From assembly GCF_018531495.1 (NCBI RefSeq), contig NZ_JAHDTI010000001.1, forward strand, positions 372,001-436,000: a stretch of 64,000 nucleotides of DNA, written 5' to 3'. The DNA is from Nonomuraea sediminis. GTDB taxonomy: Bacteria; Actinomycetota; Actinomycetes; Streptosporangiales; Streptosporangiaceae. Position 1 is the first letter of the stretch. The number at the start of each line of letters is the position of its first letter. This document shows positions 8,222-17,372 of this stretch, piece by piece. The notes below the pieces were generated by a model. That model was not told the origin of the DNA, made no database searches, and worked only from the letters and a program-made list of their open reading frames with translations. The position numbers were made by a program, and so were the translations under genes.

Positions 8222-8737
8222 ATGGCGAAATCTAGGGTTTCTATGATGGCAGTGGCACTTGTCATGACATTTAGCCAAACTGCCTGTTCAGCGGACAAGT
8301 CAGCGGCCACAGACGTTGGAACTCCCGGTCCTGTGGCGACCACGAGCCCGGTCGTGCTGCCGGCCACGCCCAAGGACGGGGTGCCGTGCCTCTCCGGGGA
8401 CAGCGTGGGCGAGAAGGGCGCCTCGAACGGCGGCGTGCGCGCGGGCCCGCTCGGTTCGGCGCTGCGGCGGCAGAAGGGCGGGGTGGCCAAGTTCTGGGTC
8501 GCCCAGGACCCCTACCGGGCCGCGGCGGACGCGCTCATCCGGGTGGAGCACGTGGAGTCCACCACGGTGGCCTACTACGTGCGCGACAAAGCCGCCATCG
8601 TCACGCCGCTCAACGATGACGGCTCCTCCGCGCGGGACCCGATCTACCCGGGGTCGATCCTGCTGCCGCCCGACGGGCACGTCCGGATCACGGTCACGAT
8701 CGGCAAGGCGTCGGCCTGCTTCGAGGTGACGATGTAG
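8222..8737 (+). CDS. Predicted lipoprotein, unknown function
   Basis: 171 residues from the ATG at 8222; an upstream ATG at 8201 is possible. The N-terminus MAKSRVSMMAVALVMTF leads to a lipobox-like SQTAC with Cys22, so lipid anchoring is likely. The mature part has a Thr/Pro linker, then a domain with two cysteines (GVPCLSGD and ASACFEV) that may form one disulfide. I do not recognise the family. It is divergently transcribed from the mau-like operon across only 35 bases, so the two may be co-regulated and this may be a surface partner. Confidence 0.6.
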   Translation: MAKSRVSMMAVALVMTFSQTACSADKSAATDVGTPGPVATTSPVVLPATPKDGVPCLSGDSVGEKGASNGGVRAGPLGSALRRQKGGVAKFWVAQDPYRAAADALIRVEHVESTTVAYYVRDKAAIVTPLNDDGSSARDPIYPGSILLPPDGHVRITVTIGKASACFEVTM

Positions 8738-8743
8738 CGGGCT

Positions 8744-10180
8744 TCACGGGCGGATGATCGCCATCCGGGTGACCGTGAGCTCCTCGATGGCGAAGCGGGG
8801 GCCTTCGCGGCCGATGCCCGAGTCCTTGACGCCGCCGTAGGGCATGTTGTCGGCGCGGAAGCCGGGCACCTCGTTGACCACGACGCCGCCGGCCTCGATC
8901 GTGTCGATCGCGGTGAAGGCGGTGGCCAGGGAACGGGTGAAGACGGAGGCGTGCAGGCCGTACCGGGAACGGTTGACGGTCTCCAGCGCCTGGTCCAGGT
9001 CGGCGACGGTGCGGACGCAGACGACGGGGCCGAAGATCTCCTCATCCCACGCGGCCGCCCCGTCGGGCACGTCGGCCAGCACGGTCGGCGCGACGGTCCG
9101 CTCGGCCCGGGTGCCACCGGTGACGAGCGTGGCTCCTGCGGCCACGGCGGCCTCGATCCACTCCAGGACGCGGGCGGTGGAGCGCTCGTCGATGAGCGGC
9201 GCGACCCGGGTGCCGGGCAGGCGGGGGTCGCCGACGGCGACGTCCTTCATGCGGACGGCGAGCAGCCCGAGGAAGGCGTCCCTGACCGGCTCCTCGACCA
9301 GCACCCGCTGCACGGAGATGCACGCCTGACCGGAGGCGTAGTACCCGCCCCTGACGACGGCGTCGGCGGCGGCCTCCAGGTCGGCGTCCGCGGCGACCAC
9401 GAGCGCGGCGTTCGAGCCCAGCTCGAGCAGCACCTTGGTGGGCGCGGCGTTGCGGGCGATGGCGTGCCCGGCGGCAGCCGAGCCGGTGAAGGAGACCGCG
9501 CCGATGCGGCGGTCCTCGACCAGGCGCCGCCCGACCTCGACATCGCCGGTGACGAGCTGGACGGCGGCGGGCGGCAGCGCGCCGCTCTCGCGCAGCAGGT
9601 GCACCAGCCAGAGCGTGGCCAGCGGGGTCGACGGCGCGGGCTTGACGATCACCGGGCAGCCCGCGGCGACGGCCGGCGCGATCTTGTGGGCGGCCAGCAG
9701 CAGCGGGTAGTTGTAGCCGGTGATGCCGACCACGACCCCGATCGGCCGCCGCGTCCAGAACCCGACCAGCCCCTCCCCCGCGGGCAGCAGGTCGAGCGGC
9801 ACGGTCTCGCCGTGCAGCCTGGCCACCTCCTCGGCGGCGGTCGCCAGCGTGACGATGGTCCTGGCCACCTCGACCTTGCAGTCGACCAGCGGTTTGCCGG
9901 TCTCGAGCACGAGCAGGCGCTCGAACTCCTCGCGCCTGACCTTCAGCTCGTCGTGCGCGGCGAGCAGCGCCTCGCGGCGGGCGTGCGACGGCAGCCTGGC
10001 CATCACCCCGGCCACGGCGAGCGCCTCGTCGAGGGCCCTTCCCGCCAGGTCGGCGGTGCCCAGCGGCGCCGCGGCGACCACGGACCCGTCGTAGGGGAAG
10101 ACCACGTCGGTGGATCCGGCGGTCTCGACCCAGCCGTCACCGACGGGCAGCCCGGACGGCCACCCTTGCTGAAAAGTCAT
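8744..10180 (-). CDS. Aldehyde dehydrogenase of the oligopeptide/amide operon
   Basis: 478 residues, ALDH superfamily. Visible: coenzyme segment GITGYNYPLLL, catalytic Glu in LLELGSNAAL, catalytic Cys in SGQACISVQRV, and EEIFGPVV near the C-terminus. The GYNYP variant resembles the GapN/lactaldehyde dehydrogenase side of the family rather than betaine-aldehyde types. It oxidises an aldehyde to an acid with NAD(P). The ATG at 10180 overlaps the stop of the P1 hydrolase gene (ATGA); last gene of the operon that begins at 17281. It probably oxidises an aldehyde arising from the imported compound (inference). Confidence 0.9.
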   Translation of the reverse strand: MTFQQGWPSGLPVGDGWVETAGSTDVVFPYDGSVVAAAPLGTADLAGRALDEALAVAGVMARLPSHARREALLAAHDELKVRREEFERLLVLETGKPLVDCKVEVARTIVTLATAAEEVARLHGETVPLDLLPAGEGLVGFWTRRPIGVVVGITGYNYPLLLAAHKIAPAVAAGCPVIVKPAPSTPLATLWLVHLLRESGALPPAAVQLVTGDVEVGRRLVEDRRIGAVSFTGSAAAGHAIARNAAPTKVLLELGSNAALVVAADADLEAAADAVVRGGYYASGQACISVQRVLVEEPVRDAFLGLLAVRMKDVAVGDPRLPGTRVAPLIDERSTARVLEWIEAAVAAGATLVTGGTRAERTVAPTVLADVPDGAAAWDEEIFGPVVCVRTVADLDQALETVNRSRYGLHASVFTRSLATAFTAIDTIEAGGVVVNEVPGFRADNMPYGGVKDSGIGREGPRFAIEELTVTRMAIIRP

Positions 10181-11184
10181 GCGATCTCCCCCTGAGCGCT
10201 TGGAAACACTTCGAGATAGGCGGGCGCGTCCTCGCGCCCGGTCGCGGCCAGCACGGCGTGCGCCACGGCGCGGGCGAACACGTCGGCCGCCACGGCCAGC
10301 ACGTCCTGGAAGGCCTCCCGCTCAGGCGCGGCCAGCGCGCAGGTGGCCAGGCCGAAGATCGTGTCACCGTCCACCATCGTGTGGGCGGGCCTGATGGCCC
10401 TGGCCAGGCCGTCGTGCGCGACCCCGGCCAGCTTGCCGCACTGCGCCTTCGACAGCGACACGTCGGTGGCCACCACCCCGATCGTAGTGTTGAACGACCC
10501 GGCCTGCGGCGGCGCCCAGGCCGCGTAGTCCTCGGCCGACGGCTCGCTGAGGTGGTCGAACTCCCCCGGCAGCCCGTACCGGGTCCCGGCCAGCCGCCCG
10601 CTGCGCGGGTCGAGCACCGACCCGTGCGGGTTGACGACCACGAGCGCCGCCACCGTCACCCCGCCGGGCAGTACGGCGCTGGCCGTGCCGATGCCGCCCG
10701 CCAGCCCACCGGCCAGGGCACCCGCCCCCGCACCGATCGACCCGCTGTCGGCGGAAGAGGCTTCCAACGCGGCGTCGTAGGCCGCCGCGCCCAGCGCCGC
10801 GTCGGGCACGGCGCGGAAGGAGCCGCCGCGGCCAAGGTCGAAGATGACGGCCGCGGGCACGATCGGGACCACGCCGCCCGCCACGGGGAAGCCGATCCCG
10901 GCGTCGGCCAGCCGCCCCATCACGCCGGTCGCGGCGTCGAGCCCGTAGGCGCTGCCCCCGGTGAGCACGACGGCGTGGACCCGCTCGACCAGGTTGCGCG
11001 GGTCGAGCAGCTCGGTCTCGCGGGTGCCGGGAGCGGCTCCGCGCACGTCCACCCCCGCCACCATGCCTTCAGGCGGCGGGACGACCACGGTCGTGCCGGT
11101 GCGGTAGCCGCCGCCGACCCGGTGGGCGTGCCCCACCCGCAGCCCGGCGACGTCGATCAGCGAGTTGGTGGGCCCGGGCTTCAT
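10177..11184 (-). CDS. P1 (S58) family Ntn hydrolase, DmpA/NylC-like
   Basis: 335 residues from the ATG at 11184, overlapping the previous stop. Starts with TNSLIDVAGLRVGHA, the family hallmark, and contains VVLTGGSAYGLDAATGV. The self-cleavage site is visible as GSFNTTIGVVATD: family members cut between Asn and Thr/Ser, freeing the nucleophile of the small subunit. DmpA acts as an aminopeptidase/amidase; NylC cleaves nylon-6 oligomers. In this operon it would split small amide or peptide bonds after uptake. Cytosolic; no signal peptide. The Thr nucleophile is closer to NylC than to the Ser of DmpA. Confidence 0.88.
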   Translation of the reverse strand: MKPGPTNSLIDVAGLRVGHAHRVGGGYRTGTTVVVPPPEGMVAGVDVRGAAPGTRETELLDPRNLVERVHAVVLTGGSAYGLDAATGVMGRLADAGIGFPVAGGVVPIVPAAVIFDLGRGGSFRAVPDAALGAAAYDAALEASSADSGSIGAGAGALAGGLAGGIGTASAVLPGGVTVAALVVVNPHGSVLDPRSGRLAGTRYGLPGEFDHLSEPSAEDYAAWAPPQAGSFNTTIGVVATDVSLSKAQCGKLAGVAHDGLARAIRPAHTMVDGDTIFGLATCALAAPEREAFQDVLAVAADVFARAVAHAVLAATGREDAPAYLEVFPSAQGEIA

Positions 11185-12356
11185 GCGGACCTCGTCAGGA
11201 AGCGGCGGGCGGCCTCGGCGAACACCCGGGTGCACCGGACGATCTCCTCGACCTCCACGAACTCGTCGGCCTGGTGCGCGATCCACTTCCCGCCGGGACC
11301 GTAGACCACGGACGGGATGCCGCCCCAGTGCGTCAGCACGGTCCCGTCGGTGGACCCGGGCACCCCTCCGTAGACGGCGGGAGCGCCGGTGACGGCCTCG
11401 TGCGCCCCGGCCAGCGCCACGATCAGCGGATCGGACACGGGCACGTCCACCGGCGGCCGGTCCACCAGCACCGTCACCTCCGCGGAGATCCCTTCGTAGC
11501 CGGCCAGGTCCAGGACCCGCGCCGCGACCTCGTCGTGCGACACGCCGGTGATCGTCCTGACGTCGATGAAGACGGAGGCCACCGCCGGGATGACGTTGAC
11601 CTGCTCCTCGGTCCCCGCGCGGGCCACGGTCGGCGTCACGTACACCTCGCCCAGGTGCTCGTGGGCGGGGAAGCGCTTCTGCAGCTCCTCCTGGTAGGTC
11701 CGCAGCGCCACCAGCAGCGACCCGACCGCCTGGATCGGGTTGCGCCCGTGCTGCGGCATCGCGCCGTGCGCCATCTTGCCGGTGAAGTCCACCCGCAGCC
11801 GCAGCGCCCCCTTGGCGACTGCGCAGATCTCGCCCGCCTCGGGCTCGGCCACGATCGCGCCGTCCACGTCGGCGGCCAGTCCTGACTCGACGAAGTGGTG
11901 GGCGCCGATCATCAAGCCCTCCTCGTCGGCCAGCGCGCACACCTTGATCCTGCCGGGGAACGGTCCAGCCAGTTGCAGGGCCCGGGTGGCGTACAGGGTG
12001 GCGGCCAGCCCGGACTTCATGTCGGCGCTGCCGCGCCCCCACAGCTTCCCGTCGCGGATCTCCCCGCCGAACGGGTCGACGGTCCACTCCGACAGGTCAC
12101 CCTCGGTCACCACGTCGGTGTGGCCCTCGAACATCAGCGTCGGCCCCGGCAACCCGCCCTCGACGACGGCCACCACGTTCGGCCGGCCGGGCGCCGCCTC
12201 GTAGAAGACCGGCTCCCAGCCCCATGACCGCATCTTCTCGGCGACCAGTTCCGCGGCCGGCTGCTCGTCGCGCCCGCGCGCGGGGTCGTTGGTGCTGGGA
12301 ATGCGCACCAGGGCCTGGGTGAACTCGACGACTCCCTCGGCATCGACCTCGATCAC
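11181..12356 (-). CDS. M20 family metallopeptidase/amidohydrolase (ArgE/DapE-like)
   Basis: Start GTG at 12356 overlaps the TGA of the ATPase gene (GTGA). 391 residues. Two-zinc ligands are visible: His in MFEGHTDVV, Asp in GRGSADMKSG, the Glu pair in LADEEGLM, the Glu of VAEPEAGEI and the C-terminal His in GKWIAHQADEFV. The dimerisation/lid domain starts near GALRLRVDFTGKMAHGAMP. Typical substrates are N-acyl amino acids or dipeptides. Placed directly after the transporter ATPases and before the P1 hydrolase, it is likely to process the imported compound in the cytosol. Confidence 0.9.
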   Translation of the reverse strand: MIEVDAEGVVEFTQALVRIPSTNDPARGRDEQPAAELVAEKMRSWGWEPVFYEAAPGRPNVVAVVEGGLPGPTLMFEGHTDVVTEGDLSEWTVDPFGGEIRDGKLWGRGSADMKSGLAATLYATRALQLAGPFPGRIKVCALADEEGLMIGAHHFVESGLAADVDGAIVAEPEAGEICAVAKGALRLRVDFTGKMAHGAMPQHGRNPIQAVGSLLVALRTYQEELQKRFPAHEHLGEVYVTPTVARAGTEEQVNVIPAVASVFIDVRTITGVSHDEVAARVLDLAGYEGISAEVTVLVDRPPVDVPVSDPLIVALAGAHEAVTGAPAVYGGVPGSTDGTVLTHWGGIPSVVYGPGGKWIAHQADEFVEVEEIVRCTRVFAEAARRFLTRSA

Positions 12357-13153
12357 AGCAATCCTTCCAAAGTCGGTACGGCCTGCAGCAAGGTCCGCGT
12401 GTACGGGTGTCGGGGCGAGGCCCACACCTCGTCCACGGGTCCGGTCTCGACGATCTCGCCCTGGTTCATCACCGCCACGGTCTCGCACACGTGCCGGACC
12501 ACGGACAGGTCGTGGGAGACGAAGACCAGCGTCAGCCCGAGCTCGTCGACCAGGTCGGCGAGCAGGTTCAGTATCTGTCCGCGCACCGACACGTCCAGGG
12601 CGCTGACCGGCTCGTCGGCGACCAGCACCTGCGGCTTGGGCGCGAGCGCGCGGGCGATGGCGATGCGCTGGCGCTGCCCGCCGGAGAACTGGTGCGGGTA
12701 GCGCTCGGCGGCCGAGGCGGGCAGGCCGACAGCCTCGAGCAGCTCGGCGACCCGCCCGCCGGCGGGCCGGCCGAGCGAGACGAGCGGCTCGGCGACCAGG
12801 TCGCGCACCTTCATCCGCGGGTCGAGCGAGCTCATCGGGTCCTGGAAGACGATCTGCAGGTTCTCCCGCAGGAAGCGCAGCCGCCGCTCGGGCAGCCCGG
12901 CGATCTCCTGCCCGTCGAACCTGATCGAGCCGCCGGTCGGCCGGTCGAGCCCGCACAGCAGGCGCAGCAGCGTGGACTTGCCCGACCCCGACTCGCCGAC
13001 GATGCCGAACCGCTCGCCCTTGGCGATGCTCAGCGAGACGCCCTTGAGCGCCCGCACCTCCTCGCCCGGCTTGGTGAGCGAGGTCCGCGGCCTCCTGTAC
13101 GTCCTGACGAGATCGGTGGCCTCAATCACTGGGGTGCCAGCAGGCGTAGGCAT
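12353..13153 (-). CDS. Peptide/nickel-type ABC transporter ATPase (DppF-like)
   Basis: 266 residues. Walker [10 protein letters not shown]-loop region IVFQDPMSSLDPRM, signature FSGGQRQR, Walker B VLVADEP with following ALD, and switch His in FVSHD. The start at 13153 is supported by GGGAGG five bases upstream, which makes a 32-base overlap with the preceding ATPase gene. It lacks the long Cys-containing C-terminal extension of its partner. Drives uptake together with the DppD-like subunit. Confidence 0.92.
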   Translation of the reverse strand: MPTPAGTPVIEATDLVRTYRRPRTSLTKPGEEVRALKGVSLSIAKGERFGIVGESGSGKSTLLRLLCGLDRPTGGSIRFDGQEIAGLPERRLRFLRENLQIVFQDPMSSLDPRMKVRDLVAEPLVSLGRPAGGRVAELLEAVGLPASAAERYPHQFSGGQRQRIAIARALAPKPQVLVADEPVSALDVSVRGQILNLLADLVDELGLTLVFVSHDLSVVRHVCETVAVMNQGEIVETGPVDEVWASPRHPYTRTLLQAVPTLEGLL

Positions 13154-14036
13154 GGCCGCCTCCCGTCAGCTCCGGTTCGGTCTCGCACTCCGGGGCGGAG
13201 TGCGGGCAGCGGTTGCGGAAGACGCACCCGTCGGGGAAGTGGCCCGCGGCGGGGACGCTGCCCTTGATCGTGGGCAGGCGGGTGCCGCGCGGCGTCATCC
13301 TCGAGGCGGCGAGCAGGCCCTCGGTGTAGCGGTGCCGGGGCTTGGCGAACACCTCGCGGATGGGGCCTGACTCGACGATGCGCCCGCCGTACATGACCAG
13401 GACGCGTTCGCAGACGGAGGCGACGACGGCCAGGTCGTGCGTGATGAACAGCAGCGCGGGTGCGACCTCGGCGATCAGGTCGAGCATCTGCTTCTGCACG
13501 GTGACGTCGAGCGCGGTGGTGGGCTCGTCGCAGATGAGCAGGTCGGGCTCGTTGGCCAGGGCGATGGCGAGCATGACGCGCTGGCGCTGGCCGCCGGACA
13601 GCTGGTGCGGGTAGGAGCGCGCGATCTGCGGCGGGTTGGGGAGCTTGACCCGTTCGAGCAGCTCGACGGCCCGGGCTCCGGCGGCCTCGCGGGCCACGCC
13701 GTGCAGGCTCATGACCTCGGCGACCTGGGCGCCGACGCGCATGAGCGGGTTGAGCGCGGTCATCGGCTCCTGGAAGACCATCGAGATCTTCTGCCCGCGC
13801 AGCGACTTGACCTGCTTCTCCGGGACGCCGACGAGCGGGGTGCCGGAGATCTCGGCCTTGCCGGACGCCGTGACGCCTTCGGGGAGGAGTCCCATCAGTG
13901 ACAGCGCCGTCAGCGATTTGCCGGATCCGGACTCGCCGATCAGGCCGACGCGCTCGCCGGGCCCGATGTTCAGGGAGATGTCCGACACCAGGCGGATGCC
14001 GTCGGAGCTGACGGTCAGTCCCTCAACGCTCAGCAC
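13122..14036 (-). CDS. Peptide/nickel-type ABC transporter ATPase (DppD-like)
   Basis: 304 residues with Walker [36 protein letters not shown] and the C-terminal oligopeptide-binding extension. That extension ([17 protein letters not shown]) is the Cys-bearing region that in DppD/OppD proteins can hold an iron-sulfur cluster. Start overlaps the end of the permease gene by 14 bases. Forms a heterodimer with the downstream ATPase. Confidence 0.92.
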   Translation of the reverse strand: MLSVEGLTVSSDGIRLVSDISLNIGPGERVGLIGESGSGKSLTALSLMGLLPEGVTASGKAEISGTPLVGVPEKQVKSLRGQKISMVFQEPMTALNPLMRVGAQVAEVMSLHGVAREAAGARAVELLERVKLPNPPQIARSYPHQLSGGQRQRVMLAIALANEPDLLICDEPTTALDVTVQKQMLDLIAEVAPALLFITHDLAVVASVCERVLVMYGGRIVESGPIREVFAKPRHRYTEGLLAASRMTPRGTRLPTIKGSVPAAGHFPDGCVFRNRCPHSAPECETEPELTGGGHAYACWHPSD

Positions 14037-14856
14037 GGATCCTCCTGAGCTTGGGGTCGAGGTAGTCGCGCAGGCCGTCGCCGAGCAGGTTGAACCCGAG
14101 TACGGCCAGCGCGATCGCCAGGCCGGGCCACAGCGCCAGCCGCGGCGTGGAGAACAGCAGCTCCTGCGACTCCTGCAGCATCCGCCCCCAGGACGGGGTC
14201 GGCGGCCGGGTGCCGAAGCCGAGGAACGACAGCGCCGCCTCGGCCAGGATCGCGATCGCGAACGACACCGAGGCCTGCACGATCAGCACCGAGCTGATGT
14301 TGGGCAGCACGTGCCGTACGGCTATCGCGAGCCGCGAGCGCCCGGCGGCGCGCGCGGCCAGGATGTAGTCGGTGACCATGACCTGCATGGTCGCGGCCCG
14401 CCCGATGCGCGCGAACGCCGGCACCGTGGCCACGCCGATCGCGATCATCGCCGTCAGCGTGCCGGCGCCGTAGACGGCGCCCAGCATCACGGCCAGCAGC
14501 AGTGCGGGGAAGGCGAACACCAGGTCGTTGATCCGCATGATGAGTTCGGACAGCCAGCCCTGCGGCCGCATCCCGGCGATCATGCCCAGCGGGGTGCCGA
14601 TCAGCGCGGCGATGCCCACGGCCACGATGCCCACGTACAGGGTGGTGCGGGCGCCCACCATGAGCTGGCTGAGCGTGTCGCGGCCGAACTTGTCGGCCCC
14701 GAGCAGGTAGCCGCCGCCCGGCTCGCGCAGCTTCCGCGCGGCGTCGACCAGCGTCGGGTCGTGCGGCGTCCACACGAACGACACCAGCGCGGCGATCACC
14801 ACGATCCCGACCAGCACTCCCCCGGCGATCAGCCCGGCGTTGACGCGGCCTCTCAT
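14023..14856 (-). CDS. Peptide-type ABC transporter permease (DppC-like)
   Basis: 277 residues, about six membrane helices with a short cytosolic N-terminus and the LLGADKFGRDTLSQL segment that is characteristic of DppC/OppC permeases. The EAA-like coupling loop is IGRAATMQVMVTDYILAARA. ATG overlaps the stop of the DppB-like gene (ATGA). Pairs with it to form the channel for the substrate delivered by the lipoprotein at 15788. Confidence 0.92.
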   Translation of the reverse strand: MRGRVNAGLIAGGVLVGIVVIAALVSFVWTPHDPTLVDAARKLREPGGGYLLGADKFGRDTLSQLMVGARTTLYVGIVAVGIAALIGTPLGMIAGMRPQGWLSELIMRINDLVFAFPALLLAVMLGAVYGAGTLTAMIAIGVATVPAFARIGRAATMQVMVTDYILAARAAGRSRLAIAVRHVLPNISSVLIVQASVSFAIAILAEAALSFLGFGTRPPTPSWGRMLQESQELLFSTPRLALWPGLAIALAVLGFNLLGDGLRDYLDPKLRRIRAER

Positions 14857-15791
14857 CGCAGCCTCGGATCCAGCGCGCGGTAGGCCACGTCGACCACGAA
14901 GTTGATCAGCAGCACCGCGACGACGAGCACCATCACCACCCCTTGCACGAGCAGCAGGTCACGGGAGGACACGCCGTTGAGCAGCAGGTCGCCGAGCCCG
15001 GGGATGACGAACACCCGCTCGACCACGACCGCGCCGATCAGCAGCGTGGCCAGTTGCAGCCCGAGCACGGTCACCACGGGCACGGAGGCGTTGCGCAGCC
15101 CGTGCCGCCACAGCGCGCCCATCCTGCCCCGGCCCTTGGCGCGGGCCGTGCGCACGTAGTCCTCGCGCATCACGTCGAGTACGGCGGAGCGGACGTACCG
15201 GGTGAGCACCGCGCCCTGCACCAGCCCGAGCGACAGCCATGGCAGCAGCAGGCTCAGCAGCCACTGCGCCGGATCCTCGGAGAGGGCGACGTAGCCGCCG
15301 GACGGCAGTGCCTGGGCCTTCACCGCGAACACGAACACCAGCAGGATGCCGGCCAGGAAGGCGGGGATCGCGATGCCGACCTGGCTGCCCGCGCTGATCG
15401 CCGCGCCGAGCGGGTTGCGGTGGTGCACGGCCGCGAACGTGCCCGCCGGGACCGCGATGAGCAGCGCGATCGCCATGCCGCCGAGCACGAGCACGACGGT
15501 GACGCCCAGGCGCTCGCTGATCTGCGGCCCGATGGGCGACTGGGTGACGTAGGAGGTGCCGAAGTCGCCGTGCAGCAGCCCGCCGAACCAGTCGAGGAAC
15601 TGGATCACGGCCGGCCTGTCGGTTCCGAACTGCTTGCGCAGCGCCGCGACCGCCTCGGGCGTCGCGTTGACGCCCAGCGCGACCTCGGCGGGGTCTCCCG
15701 GCAGCAGCGCCATGAAGGCGAAGACCACCACACCGGCGACGGCCGTGCTCGCCACGAGCACGGCCAGCCGCTTGAGGAAATACAGGATCAC
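14853..15791 (-). CDS. Peptide-type ABC transporter permease (DppB-like)
   Basis: 312 residues with an N-terminal helix (ILYFLKRLAVLVASTAVA), then a periplasmic-type loop containing LPGDPAEVALG and five further helices. The coupling loop is VLDVMREDYVRTARAKG. Both are standard for DppB/OppB. The ATG at 15791 overlaps the stop of the binding-protein gene (ATGA), so the stoichiometry is coupled. Confidence 0.92.
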   Translation of the reverse strand: MILYFLKRLAVLVASTAVAGVVVFAFMALLPGDPAEVALGVNATPEAVAALRKQFGTDRPAVIQFLDWFGGLLHGDFGTSYVTQSPIGPQISERLGVTVVLVLGGMAIALLIAVPAGTFAAVHHRNPLGAAISAGSQVGIAIPAFLAGILLVFVFAVKAQALPSGGYVALSEDPAQWLLSLLLPWLSLGLVQGAVLTRYVRSAVLDVMREDYVRTARAKGRGRMGALWRHGLRNASVPVVTVLGLQLATLLIGAVVVERVFVIPGLGDLLLNGVSSRDLLLVQGVVMVLVVAVLLINFVVDVAYRALDPRLR

Positions 15792-17281
15792 TGCTTGGCG
15801 AGCCCGGTGAAGTCGAAGGACTCGGCGATGGCGTTCTTCGGCAGCCCGGTCACGTCCTTCTTGGCGACGATCAGGTTGGGGAACAGGAACAGCCAGTCGG
15901 CCGCCGCGTCGTCGGACAGCAGCTTGGCCGCCTGCTTCAGGTCGTCGACCTGCTGCTGCTCGCTGCCCTCGTCGGCCTGGGCGAGGAGCTTGCCGAACTG
16001 GGGGTTGTCGTAGTGGAAGTAGTACGACTTGTCGGCGAAGATGCCCATGTCACGGGGTTCGACGTGGTTGATGATGGACATGTCGTAGTCGCCCTGCTTG
16101 AACACGACGTCCAGCCAGCGGGCCGGGAACTCCAGCGGCTCGATGTCGGCGTTGATGCCCACCTGCGCGAGCTGCGACTTGACCACCTGGGCGCTGGCCA
16201 CCGCGTAGGGCAGGTTGGGGATGCGCATCTTGACGTTGTAGGTCTTGCCGCCCAGCAGTTGCTTGGCCTTGGCCTGGTCGTAGGGGTAGTCGCCGGTCCT
16301 GTCCTCGTACCAGGGGTCGGTCGGCGGGACCATGGTCCCGATCGGCTGGCCGCGCCCGGCCCACGCCGTGTCGATGAGCGCCTTGTGGTCGATGGCGTAG
16401 CGGACGGCCTGCCGTACCTTCTTGTCGCTGAAGGGCGGGCGGGCGTTGTTCAGCGACAGTACGACCTCGCCGTTGGTGGTGCCCTCGACCGTCTGGAAGC
16501 GGTTGGGGTCGCTGAACTGCTGCAGCGACTCGGGGGCCTGGACGCTGGAGATGACGTCGATGCCGCCGGTCAGCAGCGCGTTGTTCATCGCCGTGGCGTC
16601 CTTGAAGTACTTCAGCGTGATCGGTGACAGCGCCGGCTTGGTGCCCCAGTAGGAGGGGTTGGCCGTCAGCTGGATCGAGTCGCCGCGCTTCCAGCTCCCC
16701 AGCGTGTAGGGGCCGGTGCCGATCGGCTTGTTGGCCAGGTCGGAGACGCCGGTGCGGCTGAACATCGCGCCGAGCCTGGTGGCCATGGAGTACAGGAAGC
16801 CGTTGCTCGGGTGCTTGAGCGTGACGATCGCGGTCTGGTCGTCGTCCTTGTCGACCTTGTCGATGACATCGAGCTGGGCCTTGATCTTCAGCTTCCAGTC
16901 GGTCTTGACCCGGTTGAGGGAGAAGATCACGTCGTCGGCGGTGAACGGCTTGCCGTCGCTGAACGTGACGCCCTTGCGCAGGCTGAAGGTGTAGGTCTTG
17001 CGGTCGGGCGAGACCTCCCACTTCTCGGCGAGCAGCGGCTGGATCTTGCCGTCCTGGTCCAGCTTCACCAGACCCTCGTAGACGTTGACCAGCAGCGCCT
17101 GCGGGATCGCGGCGCCCTCGGTCGAGGTGAAGTCGAGGTTGGCAGGCTCGGCCACGAATCCGACCGACAGCTGCTGCGCCTTCGAGGTGGCCTGGCCGGT
17201 GGAGCCAGTGGAGCCGCCGCCACAGGCGGCCACCCCCATCAGGAGACCGCCTACGGCGATCCACGTTCCGATGCGCCTCAT
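15788..17281 (-). CDS. Family 5 solute-binding lipoprotein (peptide/nickel type)
   Basis: 497 residues. Signal MRRIGTWIAVGGLLMGVAAC gives a lipobox with Cys20; after a Gly/Ser-rich spacer the family 5 fold follows (PLLAEKWEVSPDRKTYTFSLR is shared by most members). First gene of an eight-gene operon ending at 8744. The promoter region to the divergent regulator contains a perfect palindrome at 17306-17320, only 25 bases upstream of the ATG, consistent with repression. CCTCCTGG (minus strand CCAGGAGG) near 17291-17298 is the ribosome binding site. Confidence 0.93.
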   Translation of the reverse strand: MRRIGTWIAVGGLLMGVAACGGGSTGSTGQATSKAQQLSVGFVAEPANLDFTSTEGAAIPQALLVNVYEGLVKLDQDGKIQPLLAEKWEVSPDRKTYTFSLRKGVTFSDGKPFTADDVIFSLNRVKTDWKLKIKAQLDVIDKVDKDDDQTAIVTLKHPSNGFLYSMATRLGAMFSRTGVSDLANKPIGTGPYTLGSWKRGDSIQLTANPSYWGTKPALSPITLKYFKDATAMNNALLTGGIDVISSVQAPESLQQFSDPNRFQTVEGTTNGEVVLSLNNARPPFSDKKVRQAVRYAIDHKALIDTAWAGRGQPIGTMVPPTDPWYEDRTGDYPYDQAKAKQLLGGKTYNVKMRIPNLPYAVASAQVVKSQLAQVGINADIEPLEFPARWLDVVFKQGDYDMSIINHVEPRDMGIFADKSYYFHYDNPQFGKLLAQADEGSEQQQVDDLKQAAKLLSDDAAADWLFLFPNLIVAKKDVTGLPKNAIAESFDFTGLAKQ

Positions 17282-17305
17282 AACTTGCTGCCTCCTGGCT
17301 AGTGC

Positions 17306-17320
17306 ACTGGTCCGACCAGT
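17306..17320. promoter_or_regulatory. FadR/GntR-type operator in the divergent promoter
   Basis: ACTGGTCCGACCAGT, a perfect 7-1-7 palindrome between the binding-protein gene (start 17281, minus) and the FadR-type regulator gene (start 17373, plus). Identical except for the centre base to the palindrome at 4973-4987. Position fits auto- and operon regulation. Confidence 0.82.
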
Positions 17321-17372
17321 AGGCTAAGCACATTGCCAGTCCGCGACGGCTCAGGTCAAGGGGGCTTTTACC

